Assembly: GCA_008016945.1 (NCBI GenBank)
Contig: SSGN01000115.1
Span: 1-14,348, forward strand
From: Flavobacteriales bacterium
GTDB lineage: Bacteria > Bacteroidota > Bacteroidia > Flavobacteriales > PHOS-HE28
Length of the DNA: 14,348 nt
Direction of reading: 5' to 3'
The position numbers were made by a program, and so were the translations under genes. This document shows, in pieces, positions 1 through 6,526 of the stretch (the stretch's first letter is position 1; each line of letters opens with the position of its first letter). Under the pieces are notes generated by a model. That model did not search any database. It saw only the letters and a list, made by a program, of their open reading frames with translations, and was not told the origin of the DNA.

Positions 1-260
1 ATATTGTTCCTTAGGTACCTATACACCTCGTACGCCAGGTCGCTCTCGAAGCGGATCAGGCCATCGATATGGTGCGCATTGGGCGAATCATCATCCTCGT
101 ACAGCACATCGTTCTCATCGCGCAGGATGCTTTCCTCGGCGTGACCGAATAGCTCACTCCCGTTCTTCCATGCGGCCACACGCAAGGCGGCCATGCCCAT
201 GCTCGCTCCCCGCTTTCCCGCCCCGATCTCCGAGGCGGCTTCGATCAATCGTAGTTCCAT
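1..260 (-). CDS. Arginase/agmatinase-family protein, N-terminal part (3' end outside window)
   Basis: Reading leftwards from position 260 gives 86 codons without a stop, so the gene continues past the window edge. The N-terminus reads MELRLIEAASEIGAGKRGAS, followed by a GMAALRVAA stretch. This matches the opening of Bacteroidota arginase-family enzymes (ureohydrolase fold, two Mn ions, hydrolysis of arginine or a similar guanidino compound), where a basic 'E.GAG.RGAS.G.DAL' segment forms the start of the first strand and loop. The metal-binding Asp/His motifs lie later in the protein and are not in the window, so activity and substrate cannot be judged. An in-frame ATG at 279-281 would add seven residues, but it lies only 2 nt after the candidate -7 promoter box at 284-291, so I prefer the start at 260. 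The gene is divergent from the lipoprotein gene across 227 bp. Family assignment rests on the N-terminal motif only. Confidence 0.65.
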   Translation of the reverse strand, partial: MELRLIEAASEIGAGKRGASMGMAALRVAAWKNGSELFGHAEESILRDENDVLYEDDDSPNAHHIDGLIRFESDLAYEVYRYLRNN

Positions 261-283
261 GCAACAATCCGGAAATGGCATGA

Positions 284-291
284 CGAAGGTA
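284..291 (-). promoter_or_regulatory. Candidate -7 box (TACCTTCG) for the arginase-family gene
   Basis: On the minus strand this reads TACCTTCG, one base off the Bacteroidota -7 consensus TAnnTTTG. It ends 23 nt before the preferred start codon at 258-260. No clear TTG at -33 was seen. It is a single-mismatch match to a short motif and so is tentative. Confidence 0.35.
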
Positions 292-487
292 CGCCGAGGC
301 GACCGAGCACCCCCGCCCCGACTTCGACTCCCTAAGTATCAAGGCATTGCGACACGCAATCCACCATTTCAATTCCATGTTCAAACCCCTATTCAGCGGC
401 TAAACGATGAGAACAACCTGACCACCACGGAACACAACCGCCACCTGCTTCGTACGAAGGCCACCTTCACCCAAACACTCGGACCCC

Positions 488-1195
488 ATGCCGCGCTTGG
501 CACAAAAACTTACGATCCTGGCCTTGACCAGTGCCCCCTTGCTCAGTGGTTGTTCGTCGGGCCTATTGGAACGGCGTTTGGCGGAAGGCGTGATCGAGTA
601 TGCCCTCTCCTTTCCGGACTACGACCCGAACGGGATCATGGCGGGCATGCTGCCCGAAAAGACCACCCTGCTCTTCTCGGATGACAAGCAAATAGCCGAG
701 TTGAGCGCAGGCATGGGTGTCTTTCGGACCACCATGGTGATCGATGGTATCGACCAGGTGCTTGACTACCACCTGAGCTTGATGAGCAAGAAAATGGTGG
801 CCCATCTACAACCTGGAGACCTCAGCCTCTTCAACCAGGACAGTGGCAAACCCACCATCCTCTTCACCTCGGACCGTGACACCATCGCTGGTTTTCCCTG
901 CAAGCGGGCCATCGCCATCTTCGATCGGATCGACCACCCGGAGACCGATCTCTGGTACACGGACCGGATCGCCTTGGAGCATCCCAACTGGTTCAGCCCC
1001 TTCGCCGAAGTGCCAGGTGTGCTCCTGCGCTACGATATCGTGCAGTACGGCATGCGCATGCGGCTCAACGCCATCAGCGTACAGCCCGGCGAAGTGGATC
1101 CTTCCCGCTTCATGGTGAAGAAGGACTTCGAATCCGTAAAGCCCGAGGTGCTACACCACGAGTTGAGCGAAGTCCTGGCGACCTTCTCCATGTGA
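488..1195 (+). CDS. Predicted lipoprotein, DUF4412/GLPGLI-like
   Basis: A 235-residue protein with a lipoprotein signal peptide: basic start (R3, K7), hydrophobic core, and lipobox L-S-G-C with Cys22 as the predicted lipidated residue. No surface-export LES motif (Ser followed by acidic residues) is visible after the Cys. The mature part is mixed and beta-rich. It contains 'IAGFPCKRAIAIF' followed by 'LWYTDRIALEHPNWFSPFAEVPGVLLRYDI'-type sequence (shortened here: Cys about residue 138, then WYTD and VPGVLL). That order, a single Cys with a basic residue, a W[FY]T element and then a G-[IV]-L-L element, recalls the Bacteroidota GLPGLI and DUF4412 families of unknown function, which are exported proteins. 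I infer this fold only from motif order. It lies alone between the divergent arginase gene and ftsK, with no clear promoter or Shine-Dalgarno. The ATG at 488 is chosen because the signal peptide starts there. Confidence 0.75.
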   Translation: MPRLAQKLTILALTSAPLLSGCSSGLLERRLAEGVIEYALSFPDYDPNGIMAGMLPEKTTLLFSDDKQIAELSAGMGVFRTTMVIDGIDQVLDYHLSLMSKKMVAHLQPGDLSLFNQDSGKPTILFTSDRDTIAGFPCKRAIAIFDRIDHPETDLWYTDRIALEHPNWFSPFAEVPGVLLRYDIVQYGMRMRLNAISVQPGEVDPSRFMVKKDFESVKPEVLHHELSEVLATFSM

Positions 1196-1261
1196 GTGCG
1201 CCGTGATCTTCCGGCGATCTTCCCCACCGGCCTGTTCATAATAGGCCCGCTCTCCTGTGCG

Positions 1262-1288
1262 TTGTCCTCTGGCCTCCCGGTAGTTTTG
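1262..1288 (+). promoter_or_regulatory. Candidate ftsK promoter (TTG-N16-TAGTTTTG)
   Basis: TAGTTTTG at 1281-1288 is an exact match to the Bacteroidota -7 consensus TAnnTTTG. A TTG at 1262-1264 lies 16 nt upstream, close to the spacing reported for the -33 element in this phylum. Transcription would start near 1294, giving a leader of about 50 nt before the TTG start codon at 1347. This is the only promoter in the window where both elements are visible. Confidence 0.5.
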
Positions 1289-1346
1289 ACCGGATCCAGT
1301 ACGCGGGTCGCTGCCTTGAGGCGCGGTCCGGCAAGCCGCACGCACC

Positions 1347-3950
1347 TTGGCCAACACGAAACGAAACACCGTCCGCGAGGATACCGGAACCTCCACATCC
1401 ACCAAGCGGTCGCGGGGGCAGGCGCCTGTTGGCGCAGGGCGTTGGGCCCGATTCAAGGCATTCCTGGCCAATGAACGTACGCATAGGATCGGCGGATTGT
1501 TCTTGTTGCTGAGTTCCGCCTATCTGCTGGTGGCCTTCACCTCGTTCCTATTCACCTGGCGTATCGACCAAGACCTCATCGGCCGTTCCTGGTCCGAGAT
1601 CTTCAGCCCGGAAGTGAAAGCGGAGAACTGGCTGGGCAAGGTCGGTGCCCTTACGGCGAACCGGTTCATCTACAAGTGGTTCGGCATCGCCGCTTTCGGC
1701 CTGGTGTTGTGGAGTTTCCTGGCCGGTGTGCGCATCCTGCTCGGCACCTGGCTGCTCCCCGTGAAACGGACCTTGGGCTGGACCGCCATGGCCATGCTTT
1801 GGTTCCCTGCCGTGCTGGGTTTCCTCTTCCGCGGCGAATATGTGTTCCTCGGGGGAGGCATCGGGTTCACCATCACCAAACATCTCACCGCGCTACTCGG
1901 CAACTTCGGAACGGGCGCCCTCATCCTCTTCTCATTAGGCGCATTCATCACCTTCACTTTCAACACGCAATTCCACTGGTTGGGCGACCTGTTCGCACGC
2001 CTGAAGGCTGCACCGCGTGAAGAAGAAGAACACCACGAGGTGAAAGAAGCCCCCGCCGAGGTGGCTCCCAAGGGAGTTCGGTTACGCACTGCCCCAGCCC
2101 CCGTTGCGCTGGTCGAGGATGAAGAGCAAGCGGAGGACATAGCCGAAGAGGACGAGGAAGAGGCTGTGGAAGAAGTGGTGATGGAAGAGGAGGAAGTGGA
2201 AGAAGAGCCCGAGGAGAACGCCATTGAAGAACCGGCCACCGCACCTATGGCCCTTGAATTGGACACCGCACCCATGGAAGTCATGGTACCGGTGGCCTCA
2301 CCCGTTGTCGCCGCAGCTGATGGTTTGGAGACTGAAGTGGGGGGGATGAGCGTGACCACCGGTCCAGCGGACGTGGTGCTCTCCGAAGACCAGATCGAAG
2401 AGAAGCTGAAGGAGTTCGGTGAATACGACCCCACCCTGGACCTGAGCAGCTACGAGCTTCCGCCGGTTGACCTGCTGGTGGACCACGGCACCGGCGAGCT
2501 CACCGTGACGCGTGAGGAACTGGAAGCCAACAAGGACCGCATCGTCGAAACGCTGGGGCACTACAACATCGGGATCGACAAGATCAAGGCCACCATCGGC
2601 CCCACGGTCACCTTGTACGAGATCGTACCACAGGCCGGTGTGCGGATCAGCAAGATCAAGAACCTGGAGGACGACATCGCGCTGAGCCTGGCAGCGTTGG
2701 GGATCCGGATCATCGCCCCCATCCCGGGCAAGGGCACCATCGGCATCGAAGTGCCCAACAGCAAGCCACAGGTGGTGGGGATGCGCGGGGTGATCGCCAG
2801 TGAGAAATTCCAGAACAGCGGCATGGACCTTCCGTTGGTGCTGGGCAAGACCATCAGTAACGAGACCTTCGTCACCGACCTCACCAAGATGCCCCACCTG
2901 CTCATGGCCGGTGCCACGGGCCAGGGCAAATCCGTTGGGCTCAACGCGATCCTCGTCTCGTTGCTCTACAAGAAGCACCCGAGCCAGATCAAATTCGTAC
3001 TGGTCGATCCCAAGAAGGTGGAACTCACCCTGTTCAACAAGATCGAGCGGCACTTCCTGGCCAAGCTACCCGGCGAAGGTGAGGCCATCATCACCGATAC
3101 GAAGAAGGTGGTGGCCACGCTGAACAGCCTGTGCATCGAGATGGACGAGCGGTACGAACTGCTCAAGGACGCACAATGCCGCAACATCAAGGAGTACAAC
3201 GCCAAGTTCATCCAACGACGGTTGAACCCGGAACATGGGCATCGGTACCTCCCCTACATCGTTCTGGTGGTGGACGAGTTCGCCGACCTGATCATGACCG
3301 CAGGCCGCGAAGTGGAAACACCCATCGCCCGTCTGGCCCAGCTGGCGCGTGCCATCGGTATCCACCTGATCATCGCCACGCAACGGCCGAGCGTGAACAT
3401 CATCACCGGCACCATCAAGGCCAACTTCCCTGCGCGCATCGCGTTCCGCGTCACCAGCAAGATCGACAGCCGCACGATCCTCGACGCTGGTGGAGCCGAC
3501 CAGTTGATCGGCCGAGGAGATATGTTGCTGAGCACGGGCAATGATCTGATCCGGATCCAGTGCGCCTTCGTGGACACCCCCGAGGTGGATAAGATCTGCG
3601 ATTTCATCGGTGCCCAGCGCGGCTATCCGGACGCCCTGCTCCTGCCCGAAGTGCCCACCGAGGATGGTGAAGGCGGTGTGGACCTGGACGATGGCGATCG
3701 CGACAGCATGTTCGAGGAAGCGGCCCGGTTGGTGGTACAGACCCAACAAGGCAGTACATCGTTGATCCAGCGCAAGCTGAAACTGGGGTACAACCGGGCC
3801 GGGCGTATCGTGGACCAATTGGAGGCCGCGGGTGTCCTGGGAGCGTTCGAGGGTAGCAAGGCCCGTCGGGTGCTCATCCCCAACGAAGCGGCGTTACAGG
3901 CACACCTCAACGGCAGCGTTGCAGCGGGGCCGGGCGTGTCCGGTTTCTGA
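1347..3950 (+). CDS. ftsK: DNA translocase FtsK
   Basis: An 867-residue FtsK/SpoIIIE-family DNA pump. It is membrane-anchored at the division septum and clears and aligns chromosome termini for dimer resolution by XerC/D. Four hydrophobic segments lie at about 47-68, 112-135, 144-166 and 180-207. A very acidic linker with long Glu runs (about 225-340) follows, then the alpha domain (from about 365) and the RecA-like motor. The motor has Walker A GATGQGKS at 522-529 and Walker B VLVVDE at 639-644, followed by LARAIGIHLIIATQRPS. A winged-helix gamma domain, which reads polar DNA signals (KOPS-type), occupies about 784-850. The start is TTG at 1347: an in-frame TGA at 1317-1319 limits extension, and the next Met lies inside the transmembrane region. 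It has its own candidate promoter and is separated from the lipoprotein gene by 151 bp. Assignment is firm; the TTG start is inferred. Confidence 0.97.
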   Translation: MANTKRNTVREDTGTSTSTKRSRGQAPVGAGRWARFKAFLANERTHRIGGLFLLLSSAYLLVAFTSFLFTWRIDQDLIGRSWSEIFSPEVKAENWLGKVGALTANRFIYKWFGIAAFGLVLWSFLAGVRILLGTWLLPVKRTLGWTAMAMLWFPAVLGFLFRGEYVFLGGGIGFTITKHLTALLGNFGTGALILFSLGAFITFTFNTQFHWLGDLFARLKAAPREEEEHHEVKEAPAEVAPKGVRLRTAPAPVALVEDEEQAEDIAEEDEEEAVEEVVMEEEEVEEEPEENAIEEPATAPMALELDTAPMEVMVPVASPVVAAADGLETEVGGMSVTTGPADVVLSEDQIEEKLKEFGEYDPTLDLSSYELPPVDLLVDHGTGELTVTREELEANKDRIVETLGHYNIGIDKIKATIGPTVTLYEIVPQAGVRISKIKNLEDDIALSLAALGIRIIAPIPGKGTIGIEVPNSKPQVVGMRGVIASEKFQNSGMDLPLVLGKTISNETFVTDLTKMPHLLMAGATGQGKSVGLNAILVSLLYKKHPSQIKFVLVDPKKVELTLFNKIERHFLAKLPGEGEAIITDTKKVVATLNSLCIEMDERYELLKDAQCRNIKEYNAKFIQRRLNPEHGHRYLPYIVLVVDEFADLIMTAGREVETPIARLAQLARAIGIHLIIATQRPSVNIITGTIKANFPARIAFRVTSKIDSRTILDAGGADQLIGRGDMLLSTGNDLIRIQCAFVDTPEVDKICDFIGAQRGYPDALLLPEVPTEDGEGGVDLDDGDRDSMFEEAARLVVQTQQGSTSLIQRKLKLGYNRAGRIVDQLEAAGVLGAFEGSKARRVLIPNEAALQAHLNGSVAAGPGVSGF

Positions 3951-3968
3951 GGCCTCCCCTACCCTGTA

Positions 3969-3983
3969 GCCCGGCCTTCGGGC
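3969..3983 (+). terminator. Weak hairpin after ftsK
   Basis: GCCCG at 3969-3973 can pair with CGGGC at 3979-3983 around a 5-nt loop. The alternative register is GCC-TTCG-GGC, a stable tetraloop. It begins 19 nt after the ftsK stop. No T tract follows, so it is at best a weak terminator or an RNA-end-protecting hairpin. Confidence 0.3.
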
Positions 3984-4089
3984 GTCAACGGAACTGTTCG
4001 TTCAACAAGAGCATGTGCGTGTTGATGGTCCTGGACGCATTCCTGCTCAACCGAGCGGCAAGGGCCGCCTACGAACCACAAGGAACGCG

Positions 4090-4106
4090 GTGCGGCGGAA
4101 CCGCAC
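4090..4106 (-). terminator. Possible terminator hairpin for the symporter
   Basis: GTGCGG (4090-4095) and CCGCAC (4101-4106) form a perfect 6-bp stem with a 5-nt loop. Read on the minus strand, it is followed by a modestly T-rich stretch (GCGTTCCTTG). It lies about 155 nt beyond the symporter stop codon, so the link is uncertain. Confidence 0.22.
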
Positions 4107-4260
4107 GACGCCATCGGAAACCGATACACCGGGGGTAAGCCGTGCGCGGCCTACCTTGAGTAAGAAGGCATCATGACATGCTGGGGACGGAAGCGCGACG
4201 GATCGAGCATACCTGTCTTGGGTTCGCGCTCCGCCTTGCCGCCATGATCGGCCGCACGGG

Positions 4261-5730
4261 TCACGCCACCTCTTCCACCAGGGCTTGGTCCACACGGCGC
4301 CGGCCGATGAGCCGCAGCCCCACCATGGTGAGGCCAGCCACCACCAACAGCACTTCGAAACCCATCTTGTATCCGAAAAGCAGCGTTTCCGAGTACATGC
4401 GCAGCAAATACGTGAGCACCGGCGCGGCGACGCACACCACCGGCACCCACCGTTCCTGTGGACGCCCTTTGAAAAGGAGGCCATAGGCAAAGAGGCCCAG
4501 CAACGGTCCATAGGTGAACCCTGCGATATCGAACAGCGTCTTGATCACGCTCGGTGTGGCCAACCAGTGGAAATACAGGATGAAGGCCATGAAGAGCGCG
4601 GCCATGCCCAGGTGCACGCGCTGGCGAACACGCTTCTGCCGTACTTCGTCCCAGCCACGATCACGGATCCCGATCAGGTCGATGCAGGTGCTTGCGGTGA
4701 GGGCGGTGAGCGCGCCATCGGCACTGGGGAAGAGCGCACTGATGAGGCCGATGATGAAGAAAAGGCCCAGCCACACCGGGAAATACTGCAACGCCAGGGT
4801 AGGGAACACATCGTCCGGCCTTGCGGGCAGCCCGATGCCTATCATATCGGCATAGAGATAGAGCAGCGCACCAAGCAAGAGGAAGAGCAAATTGGCACCA
4901 AGGAGGATCACGCTGAAAACCCGCATGTTCTTCTTCGCGCCACCCACCGTGGCCACGCTCAGGTTCTTCTGCATCATCTCCTGATCAAGTCCCGTCATGG
5001 CGATGGTGATGAACATGCCGGCGAGGACCTGCTTCAGGAGGAAACCGTCGCTGCGCCAGTCGAGGTCGAGGATGCGTGTCATGCCGCTTTCGGCCAACCG
5101 GGTGCTCCAGTCGCTCATATCGGCATGGTTCACGATGTACACGATGGTACCCACCAAGGCGCCGAGCATGAACAGCGTTTGCAGGGTGTCGGTCCACACG
5201 ATGGTCTTCACGCCGCCCTTCAAGGTGTAGAGCACGATCATCAGCATCACCAAGAAGGCGGTGACCTCAAAGGGCACGCCCATAGCGTCGAGTACGAAGA
5301 GTTGGATCACATTGAGCACCACGAAGATCCGGATGGTGGCGCCCGCAAGGCGTGAGAGAATGAAGAAGGAAGCGCCCGTCCGATAGCTCACCATGCCGAA
5401 ACGCCCGCGCAGATAGCCGTAGATGCTGGTGAGGCCCAGCCGGTAGTACAGCGGTAAAAGCACCCCGGCCACGATCCAGTAGCCGATGGCGAAACCCACC
5501 ACGAGCTGGAAATAGGTCCATCCCTTCGCCGCCACTTGACCCGGCACGCTGATGAAGGTGACCCCGCTGAGGCTGGTGCCGATCATGCCGAAGGCCACTA
5601 CCCACCAGAGGCTCTTCCGTTCGCCGCTGTAGAACGCATGCTCACCTGCGCCACGGCTGGTGTACCAAGCGATGCCGAGCAAGAGGAGGAAATAGCCGAA
5701 GACGATGGCAAGGAGAAGTGCTGGGCTCAT
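4261..5730 (-). CDS. Sodium:solute symporter (SSS family)
   Basis: A 489-residue, highly hydrophobic inner-membrane protein. About 13 membrane spans can be traced, and the first, ALLLAIVFGYFLLLLGIAWY, starts almost at the N-terminus. The order matches the SSS family (LeuT fold, Na+-driven uptake): after span 1 a 'FYSGERKSLWWVVAFGMIGTS' region (only part quoted), an early Gly/Ser-rich 'TSLSGVTFISVPG' segment, a 'LYTLKGGVKTIVWTDTLQ' segment and 'GLISALFPSADGALTALTAS' in the second half. In characterised members the Ser/Thr residues of the last segment help bind sodium. Bacteroidota members of this type are often annotated simply as sodium:solute symporter, and the substrate (sugar, sialic acid, amino acid or other) cannot be read from the sequence. 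The gene is divergent from recR (132 bp) and convergent with ftsK. No strong promoter was seen; TTCCTTCG at 5735-5742 on the minus strand is a two-mismatch candidate. Confidence 0.92.
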   Translation of the reverse strand: MSPALLLAIVFGYFLLLLGIAWYTSRGAGEHAFYSGERKSLWWVVAFGMIGTSLSGVTFISVPGQVAAKGWTYFQLVVGFAIGYWIVAGVLLPLYYRLGLTSIYGYLRGRFGMVSYRTGASFFILSRLAGATIRIFVVLNVIQLFVLDAMGVPFEVTAFLVMLMIVLYTLKGGVKTIVWTDTLQTLFMLGALVGTIVYIVNHADMSDWSTRLAESGMTRILDLDWRSDGFLLKQVLAGMFITIAMTGLDQEMMQKNLSVATVGGAKKNMRVFSVILLGANLLFLLLGALLYLYADMIGIGLPARPDDVFPTLALQYFPVWLGLFFIIGLISALFPSADGALTALTASTCIDLIGIRDRGWDEVRQKRVRQRVHLGMAALFMAFILYFHWLATPSVIKTLFDIAGFTYGPLLGLFAYGLLFKGRPQERWVPVVCVAAPVLTYLLRMYSETLLFGYKMGFEVLLVVAGLTMVGLRLIGRRRVDQALVEEVA

Positions 5731-5829
5731 GGGGCGAAGGAACAGGCGCCAAGGCCATATCGACCGGCTCCAGGACGCAGAAAATGAACAAGGGACCGAT
5801 CATGGCACCGGCGGGAACCGCCAAGAGGC

Positions 5830-5837
5830 CATCTTTG
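5830..5837 (+). promoter_or_regulatory. Candidate -7 box (CATCTTTG) for recR
   Basis: CATCTTTG differs from TAnnTTTG only in the first base and ends 25 nt before the recR ATG. That spacing is similar to the other candidate boxes in this window. No obvious -33 TTG was seen. Confidence 0.35.
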
Positions 5838-5862
5838 CGCCCCGTCCACCGCGACACGCCCC

Positions 5863-6486
5863 ATGTCCCATTCCTCTGCCCTGCTCGAAGCCGCTGTGGA
5901 TCAGCTGGCCACCCTGCCCGGCATTGGCCGCCGCACCGCGATGCGCCTGGCACTGGACCTGTTACGGCGCGAGCCGCACGAAGTGGCCCGGTTCAGCGAG
6001 GCCATCCGGCGTATGCGCGACGAGGTGCGATTCTGCGTGGAGTGCTGCAACATCAGTGACGAGCCGACCTGCGCCATCTGCCGTGATCCGAACCGCGATG
6101 GCAGTACCATCTGCGTGGTGGAGGACATCCGCGATGTGATCGCCATCGAGAACACCCGGCAATACAAGGGCCGCTACCACGTTCTCGGCGGTGTGATCAG
6201 CCCCATGGATGGCATCGGACCGGACGACCTGAACACGCGCCAACTGATGGCCCGCATCCATTCGGGCGATACCAAGGTGCGCGAAGTGATCCTGGCCCTG
6301 GGCACCACCTTGGAAGGAGACACCACCGGATTCTACCTGAACCGTAGATTGGCCGAACAACAAGTGGCCGTAAGCATCCTGGCCCGTGGCCTGAGCGTTG
6401 GCGGCGACCTGAGCACTGCCGACGAGCTAACCCTTGGGCGCAGCATCACGGACCGTAAACCATATGAACAAGGGGCGAAGCGATGA
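5863..6486 (+). CDS. recR: Recombination protein RecR
   Basis: A 207-residue protein of normal RecR length. It works with RecO (and RecF) to load RecA onto SSB-coated gapped DNA. In order it has a helix-hairpin-helix (LPGIGRRTAMRLAL, residues 18-31), a zinc finger with Cys58, Cys61, Cys70 and Cys73 (Cys62 is an extra neighbour), and a Toprim domain from about 82. The Toprim domain includes ICVVEDIRDV with Glu87 and ILALGTTLEGDTTGFY. The C-terminal part has GGDLSTADELTLGRSI, the usual RecR ending. All expected motifs are present and nothing is truncated. The gene is divergent from the symporter. Its TGA stop lies in an ATGA that begins a chain of start/stop overlaps leading to the glycosyltransferase 36 nt downstream, so the two are probably cotranscribed, although no functional link between them is known. 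Confidence 0.97.
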   Translation: MSHSSALLEAAVDQLATLPGIGRRTAMRLALDLLRREPHEVARFSEAIRRMRDEVRFCVECCNISDEPTCAICRDPNRDGSTICVVEDIRDVIAIENTRQYKGRYHVLGGVISPMDGIGPDDLNTRQLMARIHSGDTKVREVILALGTTLEGDTTGFYLNRRLAEQQVAVSILARGLSVGGDLSTADELTLGRSITDRKPYEQGAKR

Positions 6487-6526
6487 GTCCAGGTGCCCCG
6501 GCGCACCGGTGCCCATGAGCGCATGA
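6483..6526 (+). other. Chain of three ATGA start/stop overlaps linking recR to the glycosyltransferase
   Basis: The recR stop (6484-6486) lies in ATGA at 6483-6486. The ATG there opens an 11-codon frame whose TGA (6516-6518) lies in a second ATGA at 6515-6518. That ATG opens a 3-codon frame whose TGA (6524-6526) lies in a third ATGA at 6523-6526, whose ATG starts the glycosyltransferase. Three frames are used in succession. ATGA overlaps are known to allow termination-reinitiation, so a ribosome could be handed on. Whether this is functional is inference. Confidence 0.3.

Larger units (their letters stand above)
3951..4260. other. Convergent intergenic region between ftsK and the symporter
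   Basis: 310 bp with no convincing gene. It holds two short GC hairpins (3969-3983 and 4090-4106), which could end the two convergent transcripts. It also holds an orphan promoter-like TACCTTGA at 4152-4159 on the plus strand, which has no gene behind it. A 41-codon open frame at 4013-4138 exists but has no supporting signal. Confidence 0.5.

Noticed and set aside
193..684. 163-codon plus-strand open frame overlapping the lipoprotein start
   Set aside because: Its product is low-complexity, Pro/Arg-rich and without a family signature. It overlaps the lipoprotein gene, whose signal peptide and lipobox are convincing, and the antisense strand of the arginase gene.
1670..2434. 254-codon minus-strand Ser/Thr-rich frame opposite the ftsK linker
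   Set aside because: The Ser/Thr richness is the reverse reading of the Glu-rich codons of the FtsK acidic linker.
4013..4138. 41-codon plus-strand frame in the ftsK-symporter gap (MCVLMVLDAF start)
   Set aside because: There is no promoter at the right distance, no ribosome signal, no recognisable family, and a hairpin lies inside it. It is kept only as a note.
4140..4259. Distant inverted repeat CCGTGCG / CGCACGG
   Set aside because: The arms are 7 bp and about 106 nt apart in GC-rich DNA, which is easily chance, and nothing else supports a structure.
4285..5355. 356-codon plus-strand open frame opposite the symporter
   Set aside because: It is His/Glu/Gln-rich nonsense typical of the antisense of a GC-rich membrane gene, and the minus-strand symporter explains the whole region.
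5642..5953. Minus-strand frame containing a hydrophobic stretch (AMIGPLFIFCVLEPVDMAL) across the symporter-recR gap
   Set aside because: It overlaps the starts of both flanking genes in other frames. Only the gap portion looks protein-like, and no start signal or family was recognised.
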